A stretch of 64,000 nt of DNA from Marinobacterium sedimentorum (lineage in GTDB: Bacteria > Pseudomonadota > Gammaproteobacteria > Pseudomonadales > Balneatricaceae), in assembly GCF_024267675.1 (NCBI RefSeq), contig NZ_JALDYX010000006.1:1-64000 (forward strand), given 5' to 3'. Every line of letters starts with the position of its first letter. The stretch's first letter is position 1. Shown here piece after piece: positions 46,208 through 55,373 of the stretch. The notes beneath the pieces are model-generated. The model worked only from the letters and a program-made list of their open reading frames with translations. It did not search any database and had not been told where the DNA came from. Made by a program: the position numbers and the translations under genes.

Positions 46208-49200
46208 ATGATTCCGCACATCAGGCACATCGATACTACGGCCCCCCTTTATCTGGAGTTTATCGAGCAACTGCAGCAACAGGGGTTCGGCGGGGATACC
46301 AGCCCGGATTACGCTAACCGGGTGGTGCAGTCCACCGACAACAGCATTTATCAGATGCTGCCCCAGGCCGTGGTCTATCCCGCCTCCGTTGAAGACCTGA
46401 TGCTGATCGCACGGCTGTCCAGCCAGTCGCGTTTCAGCCGCCTGCGCATGAGCCCCCGTGGTGGTGGCACCGGTACCAACGGCCAGTCGCTCAGCGATGG
46501 TCTGATCGTCGATACCTCGCGGCACATGAACCGAATCATTGAGATCAATGCCAAGGAGCGCTGGGTACGGGTGCAGGGCGGGGTGGTCAAGGATCAGCTT
46601 AATGCCGCTCTCAAGCCCTATGGCCTGTTTTTTGCGCCTGAGCTTTCAACCAGTAACCGCGCCACCATCGGAGGCATGATCAATACCGATGCCAGTGGTC
46701 AGGGCTCCTGCCTGTACGGCAAAACCCGCGACCATGTGCTGGAGCTGCGCTCGGTGCTGCTTGATGGCAGTTTCTGGGAGTCCAAGCCGCTGAGTGACGC
46801 CAAGCTGCAGAAGATTCAGGCGCGGGACGATCTGGTCGGTGAGGTGCACCGTCTGGTGGACGGAATCTACGCCGACAAAAAGGAGCTGATCGAGGCCCGT
46901 TTTCCCAAGCTTAACCGTTGCCTGACCGGCTATGACCTGGCTCATATCCGCGATGAGCAGGGGCGATTCAACCTCAACTCGGTGCTCTGTGGGTCGGAAG
47001 GCTCGCTGGCGTTTATCGCCGAGGCCAAGCTTAATGTACTGCCTATCCCCAAGTATTCCGCGCTGGTCAACGTCAAGTACGACAGCTTCGAAAGCTCACT
47101 GCGCGATGCCAAGGCGCTGATGGCCTGGGGCCCGACATCGCTGGAAACAGTGGATTCACGGGTGCTGAATCTGGCCATGGGCGATATCGTGTGGGATTCG
47201 GTGAGTGATTATTTCCCGCATCATGCAGGGGAGCCCGGTATTCAGGGTATCAACCTGGTGGAGTATACCGGCGACGATGAAACGCAGTTGCGAGCCGATG
47301 TCGCGGCGCTGGTGGCGCACCTCGAGCAGGTCAGTGGCCAGCCGGGCAGGAGTTTCGGTCATACAGTGGTGTTCGGCGCCGCCGAGATCGGCAAGATCTG
47401 GGGCATGCGCAAAAAGGCCGTGGGCCTGCTGGGCAATGCCGAGGGCGATCGGCGGCCGATTCCCTTTGTGGAAGATACGGCGGTGCCGCCGGAAAATCTG
47501 GCGGACTTCATTATGGAGTTTCGCGCCGTGCTGGATGCCCGCGGTCTGACCTACGGCATGTTCGGTCATGTGGATGCCGGTGTGCTGCATGTGCGCCCGG
47601 CCATCGACATGAAGGATCCGGCGCAGGAGGGCCTGGTGCGCGAGGTCACCGATGAAGTGGTGCGCCTGACGCAGAAATACAAGGGCCTGCTCTGGGGTGA
47701 GCACGGCAAGGGTGTGCGTTCGGAGTATTCGCCCGAGTTCTTTGGTGAACTCTACCCTGAACTGCAGCGCATCAAGGGGGTCTTCGACCCGCACAATCAG
47801 CTCAACCCCGGCAAGATCGCGACACCGATGATCGATGGCGCCGAGCTGTTGAAAATCGATGGCGTGCCCACCCGCGGGCAGCATGACCGCCAGGTCGGCG
47901 AGGCGGTGCGCAAGAGTTACGATTCCGCCATGAACTGCAACGGCAACGGCGCCTGCTTCAATTACGATCCCAATGACGCCATGTGTCCGTCCTGGAAGGG
48001 CACCCGCGAGCGTATCCATTCACCCAAGGGGCGGGCGTCCCTGGTACGGGAATGGTTGCGTCTGATGTCCAATCAGGGGGTGGATCTGAACGATGCCAGT
48101 GCGCAGGTGCGGCGCTCGTCCTTTATTGGCGGCCTGCCGCAGCGCATTCGCAACAGCCTGCGCAAGCGCCGCGGCGAATATGACTTCTCCAACGAGGTGC
48201 ATGCCTCGATGATGGGCTGTCTGGCGTGCAAGTCCTGTGTGGGGCAGTGCCCGATAAAGGTCAATGTGCCGGACTTTCGTGCCCGCTTTCTGGAGGTTTA
48301 CTACGGCCGTTACCTGCGCCCGCTGAAGGATTATGTGGTGGGCAGCCTGGAATACATGATTCCGACCCTGGCGCGTTTCCCTGGGCCCTATAACTGGGCC
48401 ATGGACAACATGCTGGTGAAGCGCTTCTTCAGAAGCCAGATTGGCATGGTGGACAGCCCGACCATCTCGACCCTGGATCTGCAGTCGGGCTTGCGTCGCC
48501 GTGGCATTGAACTGGCAACCCCTGAACAGGTGGCTACTCTGTCCGAGGCGCAGCGCAGCAAGGCGGTGGTCATAGTTCAGGATGCCTTCACCAGTTACTT
48601 TGAAACGGGGTTGGTGCTGGATCTGGTGGATCTGCTTAGCCGCCTCGGTTTCTATGTGCTGGTGGCACCGTTTCGTCCCAACGGCAAGCCGCTGCACGTG
48701 CATGGCTTTATGGGAGTCTTCGAGAAAGCGGCACGGCGCAATGCGCAGATGCTCAATGGGCTGGCCGACAGCGGCCTGCCGCTGGTGGGGATCGACCCCT
48801 CCATGACCCTGACCTACCGGCAGGAGTATGCCTATGCGCTGGATGCTGACAAGCTGCCACCGGTGCGGCTGGTGCAGGAGTGGCTGGTGGAGCAGCAGGC
48901 GGTGCTGGAGGCGGCTCGCAAGGGCATGCCGGCCGGGCATTTCAAGTTGCTGGCCCACTGCACCGAAAAGACCTCGGCGGCGCCGTCCATTCGCAACTGG
49001 CAGCAGATATTTTCGGCCATGGGGCAACGCCTCGAGCTGTTGGCGGTGGGCTGCTGTGGCATGTCCGGCACCTACGGTCACGAGAGTGCGAATCTTGAAA
49101 CCTCAAAGCGTATCTATGACCTGAGCTGGCGCGAGCCTGTGAACGATGCGCAGAACCATGATCGTCTGCTGGCAACCGGCTATTCATGCCGTAGCCAGGT

Positions 49201-49276
49201 TAAGCGTCTGGATGATCAGGAAGTACCGCATCCGCTGCAGGCGCTGCTGGAACAGCTGTGTCAGGCCAGGGTCTGA
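46208..49276 (+). CDS. ydiJ: YdiJ family FAD/Fe-S oxidoreductase (D-2-hydroxyglutarate dehydrogenase type)
   Basis: A 1022-aa fusion protein aligning along the length of E. coli YdiJ (about 1018 aa). It contains an N-terminal FAD_binding_4 domain (FTPRGGGTGTNG-like loop RMSPRGGGTGTNGQSLS; ELSTSNRATIGGMINTDASGQGS) and a FAD-oxidase C domain (MFGHVDAGVLHVRPAIDM, WGEHGKGVRSEYSPEFFG). The Fe-S part has CLACKSCVGQCPI, a 4Fe-4S ligand set, plus the MNCNGNGACF segment. The CCG-type C-terminal domain holds VGCCGMSGTYGHE. Homologues oxidise D-2-hydroxyglutarate or related D-2-hydroxy acids and pass electrons to an acceptor. It is divergent from a LysR gene. Confidence 0.92.
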   Translation: MIPHIRHIDTTAPLYLEFIEQLQQQGFGGDTSPDYANRVVQSTDNSIYQMLPQAVVYPASVEDLMLIARLSSQSRFSRLRMSPRGGGTGTNGQSLSDGLIVDTSRHMNRIIEINAKERWVRVQGGVVKDQLNAALKPYGLFFAPELSTSNRATIGGMINTDASGQGSCLYGKTRDHVLELRSVLLDGSFWESKPLSDAKLQKIQARDDLVGEVHRLVDGIYADKKELIEARFPKLNRCLTGYDLAHIRDEQGRFNLNSVLCGSEGSLAFIAEAKLNVLPIPKYSALVNVKYDSFESSLRDAKALMAWGPTSLETVDSRVLNLAMGDIVWDSVSDYFPHHAGEPGIQGINLVEYTGDDETQLRADVAALVAHLEQVSGQPGRSFGHTVVFGAAEIGKIWGMRKKAVGLLGNAEGDRRPIPFVEDTAVPPENLADFIMEFRAVLDARGLTYGMFGHVDAGVLHVRPAIDMKDPAQEGLVREVTDEVVRLTQKYKGLLWGEHGKGVRSEYSPEFFGELYPELQRIKGVFDPHNQLNPGKIATPMIDGAELLKIDGVPTRGQHDRQVGEAVRKSYDSAMNCNGNGACFNYDPNDAMCPSWKGTRERIHSPKGRASLVREWLRLMSNQGVDLNDASAQVRRSSFIGGLPQRIRNSLRKRRGEYDFSNEVHASMMGCLACKSCVGQCPIKVNVPDFRARFLEVYYGRYLRPLKDYVVGSLEYMIPTLARFPGPYNWAMDNMLVKRFFRSQIGMVDSPTISTLDLQSGLRRRGIELATPEQVATLSEAQRSKAVVIVQDAFTSYFETGLVLDLVDLLSRLGFYVLVAPFRPNGKPLHVHGFMGVFEKAARRNAQMLNGLADSGLPLVGIDPSMTLTYRQEYAYALDADKLPPVRLVQEWLVEQQAVLEAARKGMPAGHFKLLAHCTEKTSAAPSIRNWQQIFSAMGQRLELLAVGCCGMSGTYGHESANLETSKRIYDLSWREPVNDAQNHDRLLATGYSCRSQVKRLDDQEVPHPLQALLEQLCQARV

Positions 49277-49304
49277 TTAGCCGCTAAGCTGCGAAGAACC
49301 AAAG

Positions 49305-49339
49305 AAAAGGCGCCCGTGTTTTGCACGGGCGCCTTTTTT
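49305..49339. terminator. Bidirectional terminator between ydiJ and fpr
   Basis: A perfect 14-bp stem, AAAAGGCGCCCGTG and its complement, around TTTTG, with a T-run on the + strand and an A-rich left flank that serves the convergent fpr transcript. Confidence 0.88.
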
Positions 49340-49395
49340 GCAGGGGTATTACAGCCAGGCGCCTTGTGAGGGGCGCGCCTGTCTGCTCTGCGGCT

Positions 49396-50169
49396 TTATT
49401 TTTCCACGAAGGCGCGTTCGATCACATAGTGGCTTTGTTCGCCATGGCGTGATTCGCTGAAGCCCCAGTCATTCAGAATGTCGCAGGTTTCCTTCAGCAT
49501 GCTCGGGCTGCCGCAGATCATGAAACGGTCATCCTCAAGGTTGGGTTGTGGCAACCCCAGGTCGCTGAACAGCTTGCCGCTGCGCATCAGGTCGGTCAGG
49601 CGACCCTGATTGCGGAAGGCTTCGCGGGTAACGGTCGGGTAGTACAACAGTTTCTCGCGGATTTCCTCGCCGAAAAATTCGTTGTTCGGCAGCTCTTCCA
49701 GTATGGTCTGCTGATAGGCCAGCTCCGATACAGAGCGCACACCGTGGGTCAGAATCACGCGGTCGAAGCGTTCATAGATTTCCGGGTCGCGGATAATGCT
49801 CATAAAGGGCGCAAGGCCGGTGCCGGTGCTGAGCAGGTACAGGTTGCGTCCGGGCAGCAGGTGGTCGGCCACCAGGGTGCCGGTCGGCTTGCGGCTGATC
49901 AGCACTTCGTCACCGACCTGCAGGCGCTGCAGGTGGGAGGTCAGCGGGCCGTCCTGTACCTTGATGCTGAAGAATTCCATTTCGTCTTCGTAGTTGGCAC
50001 TGGCAATGCTGTAGGCGCGCATCAGTGGGCGCCCTTCGAGCTCCAGTCCGATCATGGTGAAATGGCCATTCTTGAAGCGAAAACCCGGATCACGGGTTGT
50101 AGTGAAGCTGAACAGTGTTTCGTTCCAGTGGTGTACGGCGGTAACCGTTTCGCGATTGTGATTGCTCAT
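49396..50169 (-). CDS. fpr: Ferredoxin-NADP+ reductase Fpr
   Basis: A 257-aa flavoenzyme moving electrons between NADPH and ferredoxin or flavodoxin, used in oxidative-stress repair and Fe-S maintenance. The FAD motif is RAYSIASANYEDEMEFFS. The NADP domain shows STGTGLAPFMSIIRDPE and VILTHGVRSVSELAY, and the C-terminus ends in ERAFVEK, typical of the bacterial Fpr subclass IIa/A. It is divergent from a LysR gene with the properties of FinR, which activates fprA in Pseudomonas under superoxide stress. Confidence 0.94.
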   Translation of the reverse strand: MSNHNRETVTAVHHWNETLFSFTTTRDPGFRFKNGHFTMIGLELEGRPLMRAYSIASANYEDEMEFFSIKVQDGPLTSHLQRLQVGDEVLISRKPTGTLVADHLLPGRNLYLLSTGTGLAPFMSIIRDPEIYERFDRVILTHGVRSVSELAYQQTILEELPNNEFFGEEIREKLLYYPTVTREAFRNQGRLTDLMRSGKLFSDLGLPQPNLEDDRFMICGSPSMLKETCDILNDWGFSESRHGEQSHYVIERAFVEK

Positions 50170-50286
50170 GCTGCCTTGTCCTTAACCCTGTGGTGATGCT
50201 TATAACTTAATGATTGCAAGATTAGCGCTATCTATAACCAACTGTAAAAATGAATTTATCAATAACCTTTATCGGTTTTAGCGATT
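50170..50286. promoter_or_regulatory. Divergent fpr/finR-like promoter region
   Basis: A 117-nt AT-rich gap. TAGCGCTA (50223-50230) is an 8-bp palindrome inside a near-symmetric GATTAGCGCTATC, and AACC-N6-GGTT occurs near 50261-50276. Either could be the LysR-protein site; this is inference. Confidence 0.4.
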
Positions 50287-51165
50287 ATGAAATACACCCT
50301 GCGTCAACTTCAGGTGTTTCTGGCCGCTGCACATAGCCAGAACATCACCCGTGCGGCCGAGGAGCTGGCGATGTCGCAGTCCGCCGCCAGTGGAGCCCTG
50401 CGCGAGCTCGAAACCCACTTTGACATCCAGTTGTTTGACCGTGTCGGCAAGCGTCTGCAGCTGAATGAACTGGGGCGCCTGCTGCAGCCCAGGGTCGAGG
50501 CGCTGCTGGCCCAGGCGCTGGAGCTGGAGACGGCGCTGTTGCAGCACGCCGAGGCGGGGCCGCTGAAGGTTGGCGCCACGCTGAGTATCGGCAACTATCT
50601 GGCCGTGGAGATCATGGCGCGTTACATGACCGATCACCCCGATGCGAGGGTCACGCTGGATGTAGAGAACACCGCCGCCATCGCCGACAAGGTGCGTAAC
50701 TTTGAGCTGGATATAGGCCTGGTGGAAGGTGAGGTCCAGCATGCGGATCTCGAGGTGATTCCCTGGCGCGAAGATGAACTGGTGGTGTTCTGCGGCGCGG
50801 ACCATTCGCTGGTCGGCGAAGGCGCGCTCAGCGATGAGCAGCTACTGGCGGTGCCCTGGATACTGCGCGAGGCCGGCTCCGGTACGCGCCAGGCTTTTGA
50901 CCGCGCCCTTTATGGGCTGATGCCGCAGATGCATATTCTGCTGGAGCTGCAGCATACCGAGGCGATCAAGCGGGCGGTGCAGGCGGGGCTTGGCGTTGGC
51001 TGCCTGTCCAGGGTCACGCTGGAAGATGCCTTCAGGCGTGGCGATCTGGTACCGCTGTCTGTGCCTGGACGCGATTTCAGGCGGCTGTTTTACTTCGTCA
51101 TGCATCGACAGAAATACCGCAGCGCAGGTCTTGAACGCTGGATCCGGCTCTGTCGCGAGGCCTGA
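50287..51165 (+). CDS. finR: FinR-like LysR family regulator
   Basis: A 292-aa LysR protein with helix-turn-helix MKYTLRQLQVFLAAAHSQNITRAAEELAMSQSAASGALRELETHFDIQLFDRVGKRLQLN. The effector domain includes GPLKVGATLSIGNYLAVEIMARYM and PWILREAGSGTRQAFDRAL. The sequence and the divergent position beside fpr match FinR of Pseudomonas putida, which induces fprA in response to superoxide. The identification rests on context and memory of the family, so the gene symbol is moderately secure. A chrA-type gene follows in the same direction after 83 nt. Confidence 0.82.
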   Translation: MKYTLRQLQVFLAAAHSQNITRAAEELAMSQSAASGALRELETHFDIQLFDRVGKRLQLNELGRLLQPRVEALLAQALELETALLQHAEAGPLKVGATLSIGNYLAVEIMARYMTDHPDARVTLDVENTAAIADKVRNFELDIGLVEGEVQHADLEVIPWREDELVVFCGADHSLVGEGALSDEQLLAVPWILREAGSGTRQAFDRALYGLMPQMHILLELQHTEAIKRAVQAGLGVGCLSRVTLEDAFRRGDLVPLSVPGRDFRRLFYFVMHRQKYRSAGLERWIRLCREA

Positions 51166-51248
51166 AGGTTTCGGTGGTCGCTGGCATCTAATCGTAATAC
51201 CTGCGTGCTAAAAAGCGGTTTTTTGGCAATTTCGGCGGATTTATCCTC

Positions 51249-52412
51249 ATGTGGCAAATTTTTGTGCAGTTCCTGCTGCTGGGCTGCGTCAGCTTTGGTG
51301 GCCCGGCCGCCCATATCGGTTACTTTCGCAATCATTTTGTAGAGCGCCTGGGCTGGGTAGATGGGCGTGACTTTGCCGAGCTGCTGGCGCTGTGCCAGTT
51401 TCTGCCGGGGCCCGCATCCAGCCAGCTGGGGTTCGCCATCGGCTATAGGCGCGACGGTATACTGGGCGGGGCCTGCGCCTTCCTGGGCTTTACGCTGCCC
51501 TCAGTGCTGCTGATGCTCTCCCTGGCCGCAGGCGGTGGCTGGCTGCTGGAGCAGGCCTGGTTTGATTCTGTGTTGCACACTTTGAAGCTGCTGGCGCTGG
51601 TGGTGGTCGCGGATGCCCTCTGGGGCATGGCGCGGTCTTTCTGTAGTGGCCGCCTCACGCTGGTCATTGGGCTGTTCGGGGCCATTGCGGCTTTGCTGGC
51701 GCCGGGTATCGCTGCGCAGCTGGCCGTACTTGTGCTGGCGGCGATGATCGGAGCCATCATGCTGGGAAGGGTGGGGAAATCGGTGCAGGCAGGCGCTTCG
51801 GTGCCAGCACTGGAGTCCGAATCGCCGGGCCGGCAGCGCTGGGCGCTGGTGCTCTTTGGGTGTCTGCTGGCGCTGTCATGGCTGGCAGCAGAGTCGGGGC
51901 TGGCGGGGGTTGCGGCGGACTTCTACCAGGTGGGCGCTCTGGTGTTTGGCGGTGGTCACGTGGTGCTGCCATTGTTGCAGGCGCAGCTGGGCGCGGATCT
52001 GGCGCCGTCGCAGTTTTTGCTCGGATACGCCGCAGCCCAGGCCGTGCCGGGGCCCATGTTTACGCTGGCGACCTTTCTGGGGTATGAGCTGGTGTCGCAG
52101 GCGCCGGTACTGGGGGCGCTGCTGGCAACTCTTGTTGTGTTTCTGCCGGGGTTCCTGGTGCTGGTTGCGGTGCTGCCCGACTGGCAGCGCTGGGTGGCCC
52201 GACCCGCGCTCGCCGGTGCTGTGGCGGGCGTCAATGCGGTGGTGGTGGGCTTGTTGCTGGCGGCACTGTATCAGCCGGTCTTTGTCAGCGCCGTCACCGG
52301 CGGGCGTGATCTGGCGTTGGCGCTGGTTGGGCTCTATCTGTTGCGCGGCTTGGGACTGGGGGTCATTGCCCTGGTGCCGTTGGCGATTATCACGGGCCTG
52401 CTCATGTTCTGA
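51249..52412 (+). CDS. chrA: Chromate transporter (ChrA family)
   Basis: A 387-aa inner-membrane protein with two homologous CHR halves. The first half has FLLLGCVSFGGPAAHIGYFRNHFVERLGWVDGRDFAELLALCQFLPGPASSQLGFAIG. The second repeats the pattern as VGALVFGGGHVVLPLLQAQLG and GYAAAQAVPGPMFTLATFLGYEL. The PGP and FGG motifs mark both halves. ChrA proteins export chromate by a proton-driven mechanism; some relatives carry other anions. There is no adjacent chrB-type regulator. Start ATG 51249 has a weak upstream ribosome site. Confidence 0.92.
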   Translation: MWQIFVQFLLLGCVSFGGPAAHIGYFRNHFVERLGWVDGRDFAELLALCQFLPGPASSQLGFAIGYRRDGILGGACAFLGFTLPSVLLMLSLAAGGGWLLEQAWFDSVLHTLKLLALVVVADALWGMARSFCSGRLTLVIGLFGAIAALLAPGIAAQLAVLVLAAMIGAIMLGRVGKSVQAGASVPALESESPGRQRWALVLFGCLLALSWLAAESGLAGVAADFYQVGALVFGGGHVVLPLLQAQLGADLAPSQFLLGYAAAQAVPGPMFTLATFLGYELVSQAPVLGALLATLVVFLPGFLVLVAVLPDWQRWVARPALAGAVAGVNAVVVGLLLAALYQPVFVSAVTGGRDLALALVGLYLLRGLGLGVIALVPLAIITGLLMF

Positions 52413-52435
52413 TAGCCGTGCTCTGGACAGCAGTG

Positions 52436-52909
52436 CTAGGAGCGAGGCGGGTTCTGGCCGGCGGCGGATGCGCGCGCCAGAAAACGGTCGAGCTGGTTGG
52501 CAAAGGCCTGGCGATCCGCGTTGCCAAGTGCTGCCGGTCCGCCGGTCTGAATGCCAGAGCTGCGCAGGGTTTCCATAAAGTCCCGCATTGAGAGGCGCTG
52601 GCGGATGTTTTCCCTGGTATAGAGCTCGCCTCTTGGGTTGAGCGCCCAGGCGTTATTGTCGATAACATCGGCTGCCAGCGGAATGTCGGCGGTAATGACC
52701 AGGTCGCCGGGCTGCAGTTTGCTGACGATGGTGTTATCGGCGACATCAAAGCCGCTGGCCACCTGAATGGCATCGATCAGATTGCCAGGCGGTGTGCTCA
52801 TGAACTGGTTGGCTACCAGCGTCATGCGCGTATTGGTGCGCTGTGCGGCCCGGAACAAAATATCCTTGATCATTTTGGGGCAGGCATCGGCGTCGACCCA
52901 GATGTGCAT
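52436..52909 (-). CDS. yaiI: YaiI/YqxD family protein (UPF0178, DUF188)
   Basis: A 157-aa cytosolic protein with the family start [23 protein letters not shown] and the block [28 protein letters not shown], followed by [15 protein letters not shown]. The acidic VDADACP and TADIPLA residues suggest a PIN-like nuclease fold, but no activity has been established. Length is normal. It converges with chrA (23-nt gap) and is divergent from rraA. No functional connection to its neighbours is evident. Confidence 0.9.
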   Translation of the reverse strand: MHIWVDADACPKMIKDILFRAAQRTNTRMTLVANQFMSTPPGNLIDAIQVASGFDVADNTIVSKLQPGDLVITADIPLAADVIDNNAWALNPRGELYTRENIRQRLSMRDFMETLRSSGIQTGGPAALGNADRQAFANQLDRFLARASAAGQNPPRS

Positions 52910-53070
52910 GCTGCTTGTGCTCCCTGTTGGCTGCAGGTGAAAGGGGTGTCCTGGGCCCCATTATCCGCCGTTATCCTGCCTTGGTGGTAGTGCATTTGTC
53001 CCCTTGATCACCGATCATGGCGTTTTGCCCTGGCCGCTGGACGGCCGATATTCATCTCAAGGAGTTTCTG

Positions 53071-53562
53071 ATGGACGATCTTTTACCTGAGCTGTGTGAC
53101 CATTTCGAAGAGCTGGTGCAGGTGGTTGAGCCCATGTTCGGCAGCTTTGGCGGCCGTGGAGCCTTCGGTGGCGAAATTGTCACCATCAAGGCGTTTGAGG
53201 ATAACTCCAAGGTGCGTGAACAGGTGGCGCTGCCCGGAGAGGGCAAGGTGCTGGTTGTCGATGGTGGCGGTTCCATGCGCCGTGCCATGCTGGGCGATAT
53301 GCTGGCCGAGAAGGCGGCGGACAACGGCTGGGAAGGCATCGTGATCTATGGTTGCATCCGCGACGTTAACGCCATCGCCGATCTGGATCTGGGTGTGCAG
53401 GCGCTTGGCAGTCATCCGCTGAAAACCGAGAAGCGGGGGCTGGGGGATGTCAATGTGCCGGTGACCTTCGGTGGTGTGACCTTCCGCCCGGGGGACTATG
53501 TCTACGGTGACAATAATGGCCTGCTGGTCAGTGCGCAGAAGCTGGAACTGCCGCAGGACTGA
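53071..53562 (+). CDS. rraA: Regulator of RNase E activity RraA
   Basis: A 163-aa protein starting at ATG 53071 after AAGGAG. RraA trimers bind the C-terminal half of RNase E and inhibit mRNA decay. The family core is [63 protein letters not shown]. The RraA-like aldolase-fold motif G-x(20)-R-D is complete, so HMG/CHA aldolase activity is possible in some relatives. Its target RNase E is encoded about 30 kb away at 21363. Length is typical of proteobacterial RraA. Confidence 0.94.
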   Translation: MDDLLPELCDHFEELVQVVEPMFGSFGGRGAFGGEIVTIKAFEDNSKVREQVALPGEGKVLVVDGGGSMRRAMLGDMLAEKAADNGWEGIVIYGCIRDVNAIADLDLGVQALGSHPLKTEKRGLGDVNVPVTFGGVTFRPGDYVYGDNNGLLVSAQKLELPQD

Positions 53563-53787
53563 GGTGTATCCGGTGCCCGCAGCCCGCTGTTGGCGCCCGT
53601 GTCGGCTCGCTGTGCTCTATCCGCCAATACGCTGTGCCCGCCGTCTACCCCTGTCCGCTGTCTACACTGAGGGTGCGCCGGTGCCGCTTCGGTGTTCATG
53701 CTGAATTCAACAACTGGGCGCATGCTGGTGTCTGTTAAGGTTTTACCTGGCGCAGATGTGGGTGCTCGGGCGATTGGAGGCATGTGA

Positions 53788-54813
53788 ATGAAAACGGCTG
53801 ATGTTCTGGTGATAGGCGCGGGCCCCTGCGGCCTGTTTCAGGTGTTTGAGCTGGGCCTGCTGGGGCTCAATGCCATAGTGGTGGAGGCGCTGGAACAGCC
53901 CGGGGGGCAGTGTGCCGAGCTCTATCCGCAAAAACCCATTTACGATATCCCTGCCATTCCCGAAATCAGCGGTGCCCAGCTGACGCAGAACCTGCTGCGC
54001 CAGATTGCGCCTTTCAAGGCGCAATTCTGTTTTGGTGAACGTATCGAGCAGCTTGAACCGCGGGGCGAGCGATTCTGGCTCTGTGGTGACAAGGGCACCG
54101 AGTTTGATGTGGCCGCAGTGGTGATCGCCGCCGGTGCCGGTGCCTTTCAGCCGGTGCGCCTCAAACTGGAAGGCATCGAGAGGCTCGAAGGTGATCAGCT
54201 GTTCTATGCCGTCAAGGATCGGGGCCAGTTCCATGGCCGGGATCTGGTGGTCTTTGGCGGCGGGGACTCGGCGCTGGACTGGGTCATGGCGCTGGTGCCG
54301 GAGGCCCGCTCTGTGGTGCTGGTGCACCGCTCGGAGCGTTTTCGGGCCCAACCTGCGCTGGTGGAGCAGATGCATGCGCTATGCAAGCAGGGGCGTATGC
54401 GCTTTGTTGCAGGGCGGGCAAGCGACTATCGTCTTTCCGATGGACGCCTCACGGCGGTTGAACTGACCGACAGTGAGGGGCGAACCCATTGGCAGGAGGT
54501 CGACAGTCTGCTGGTGTTCTTTGGCATGGTGCCCAACCCTGGGCCTGTGAAACACTGGGGCCTGGCAATGGATGCCAATCAGCTTCAGGTGGATACCGAG
54601 CGTTTCGAGACCTCGCTGCCTGGGGTGTTCGCCATTGGCGATATCAATATCTATCCTGGCAAGAAAAAACTGATTCTGAGCGGGTTTCATGAGGCCGCGC
54701 TGGCGGCCTTTGCCATAAAGTCGCGCCTGGAGCCCGGCAAGAAGGTACAGCTGCAGTACACCACTACTAGCCCGTTGTTGCGTCGGCGCCTGGGCGTGGA
54801 TGCCGATTCCTGA
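53788..54813 (+). CDS. Type 2 (thioredoxin-reductase-like) ferredoxin-NADP+ reductase
   Basis: A 341-aa FAD/NAD(P)-dependent protein. It has the FAD Rossmann loop VLVIGAGPCGLFQVFELG, the GGQCAELYPQKPIYDIPA segment characteristic of type 2 FNRs (YumC-like), the NADPH loop VFGGGDSALDWVMAL, and the C-terminal GVFAIGDINIYPGKKKLILSGFHEAALAAFAI. It lacks the CxxC redox pair of true thioredoxin reductases, consistent with FNR. It is convergent with an NsrR-like Fe-S regulator gene 4 nt away. It is the second ferredoxin reductase in the window, unrelated in fold to Fpr. Confidence 0.87.
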   Translation: MKTADVLVIGAGPCGLFQVFELGLLGLNAIVVEALEQPGGQCAELYPQKPIYDIPAIPEISGAQLTQNLLRQIAPFKAQFCFGERIEQLEPRGERFWLCGDKGTEFDVAAVVIAAGAGAFQPVRLKLEGIERLEGDQLFYAVKDRGQFHGRDLVVFGGGDSALDWVMALVPEARSVVLVHRSERFRAQPALVEQMHALCKQGRMRFVAGRASDYRLSDGRLTAVELTDSEGRTHWQEVDSLLVFFGMVPNPGPVKHWGLAMDANQLQVDTERFETSLPGVFAIGDINIYPGKKKLILSGFHEAALAAFAIKSRLEPGKKVQLQYTTTSPLLRRRLGVDADS

Positions 54814-54817
54814 GTGT

Positions 54818-55246
54818 TTAGCCGGACTTGCTGATCAGCTGTTGCTGCATCCGGGGGCTGTCGAGCATGTCGGCCAGGCTGTATTGGGCCAGGCTTGCCA
54901 TAAAGGCGCGCTGGGCGTCGGCCAGAGCGCTTTGCAGGTTACAAATGCCGGCCAGGCGGCAGGGCTGGGACTCGCAATCGATCAGCGGGCTGGTGCCTTC
55001 GCTCTGGCTGACAATGGCGCCGAGATTGATGTCGGCTGGTGCCAGGTTCAGCTTGATCCCTCCTTTTTGTCCGCGATAGGTTTTAAGGTGACCGCTTTTG
55101 GACAGCGCATGCACCACCTTGCGCAGGTGTTCCACTGATATTTGATAGAAGTCGGCAATCTCGTGCAGGGTTGTCAGGCGCTCGTTGTTGATTGCGACAT
55201 AAAACAGCACCCGCAGGGTGTAGTCCGTGAATCGGCTCAGTTGCAT
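54818..55246 (-). CDS. nsrR: NsrR-like Rrf2 family regulator
   Basis: A 142-aa Rrf2 regulator. I start it at ATG 55246 (MQLSRFTDYTLRVLFY); longer frames upstream have no homology. The helix-turn-helix is LTTLHEIADFYQISVEHLRKVVHALSKSGHLKTYRGQKGGI. Three Cys at 91, 96 and 102 have the spacing C-x4-C-x5-C of NsrR and match the E. coli positions, so a nitric-oxide-sensing Fe-S cluster is expected. NsrR represses NO detoxification genes; no such target (hmp, norVW) is adjacent. It converges with the type 2 FNR gene. Confidence 0.87.
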   Translation of the reverse strand: MQLSRFTDYTLRVLFYVAINNERLTTLHEIADFYQISVEHLRKVVHALSKSGHLKTYRGQKGGIKLNLAPADINLGAIVSQSEGTSPLIDCESQPCRLAGICNLQSALADAQRAFMASLAQYSLADMLDSPRMQQQLISKSG

Positions 55247-55373
55247 GCTGGTATCCTGAAAAATGTTTTCCAAATATACGTTGGTCGCCCGCTGGGCTGC
55301 AAGCTTGCTGTCTTGCACCGGTTGACGCATTGCTGCATTCTTTGCCGCCTTGGGACTTAATGGGGTTGTTGTA

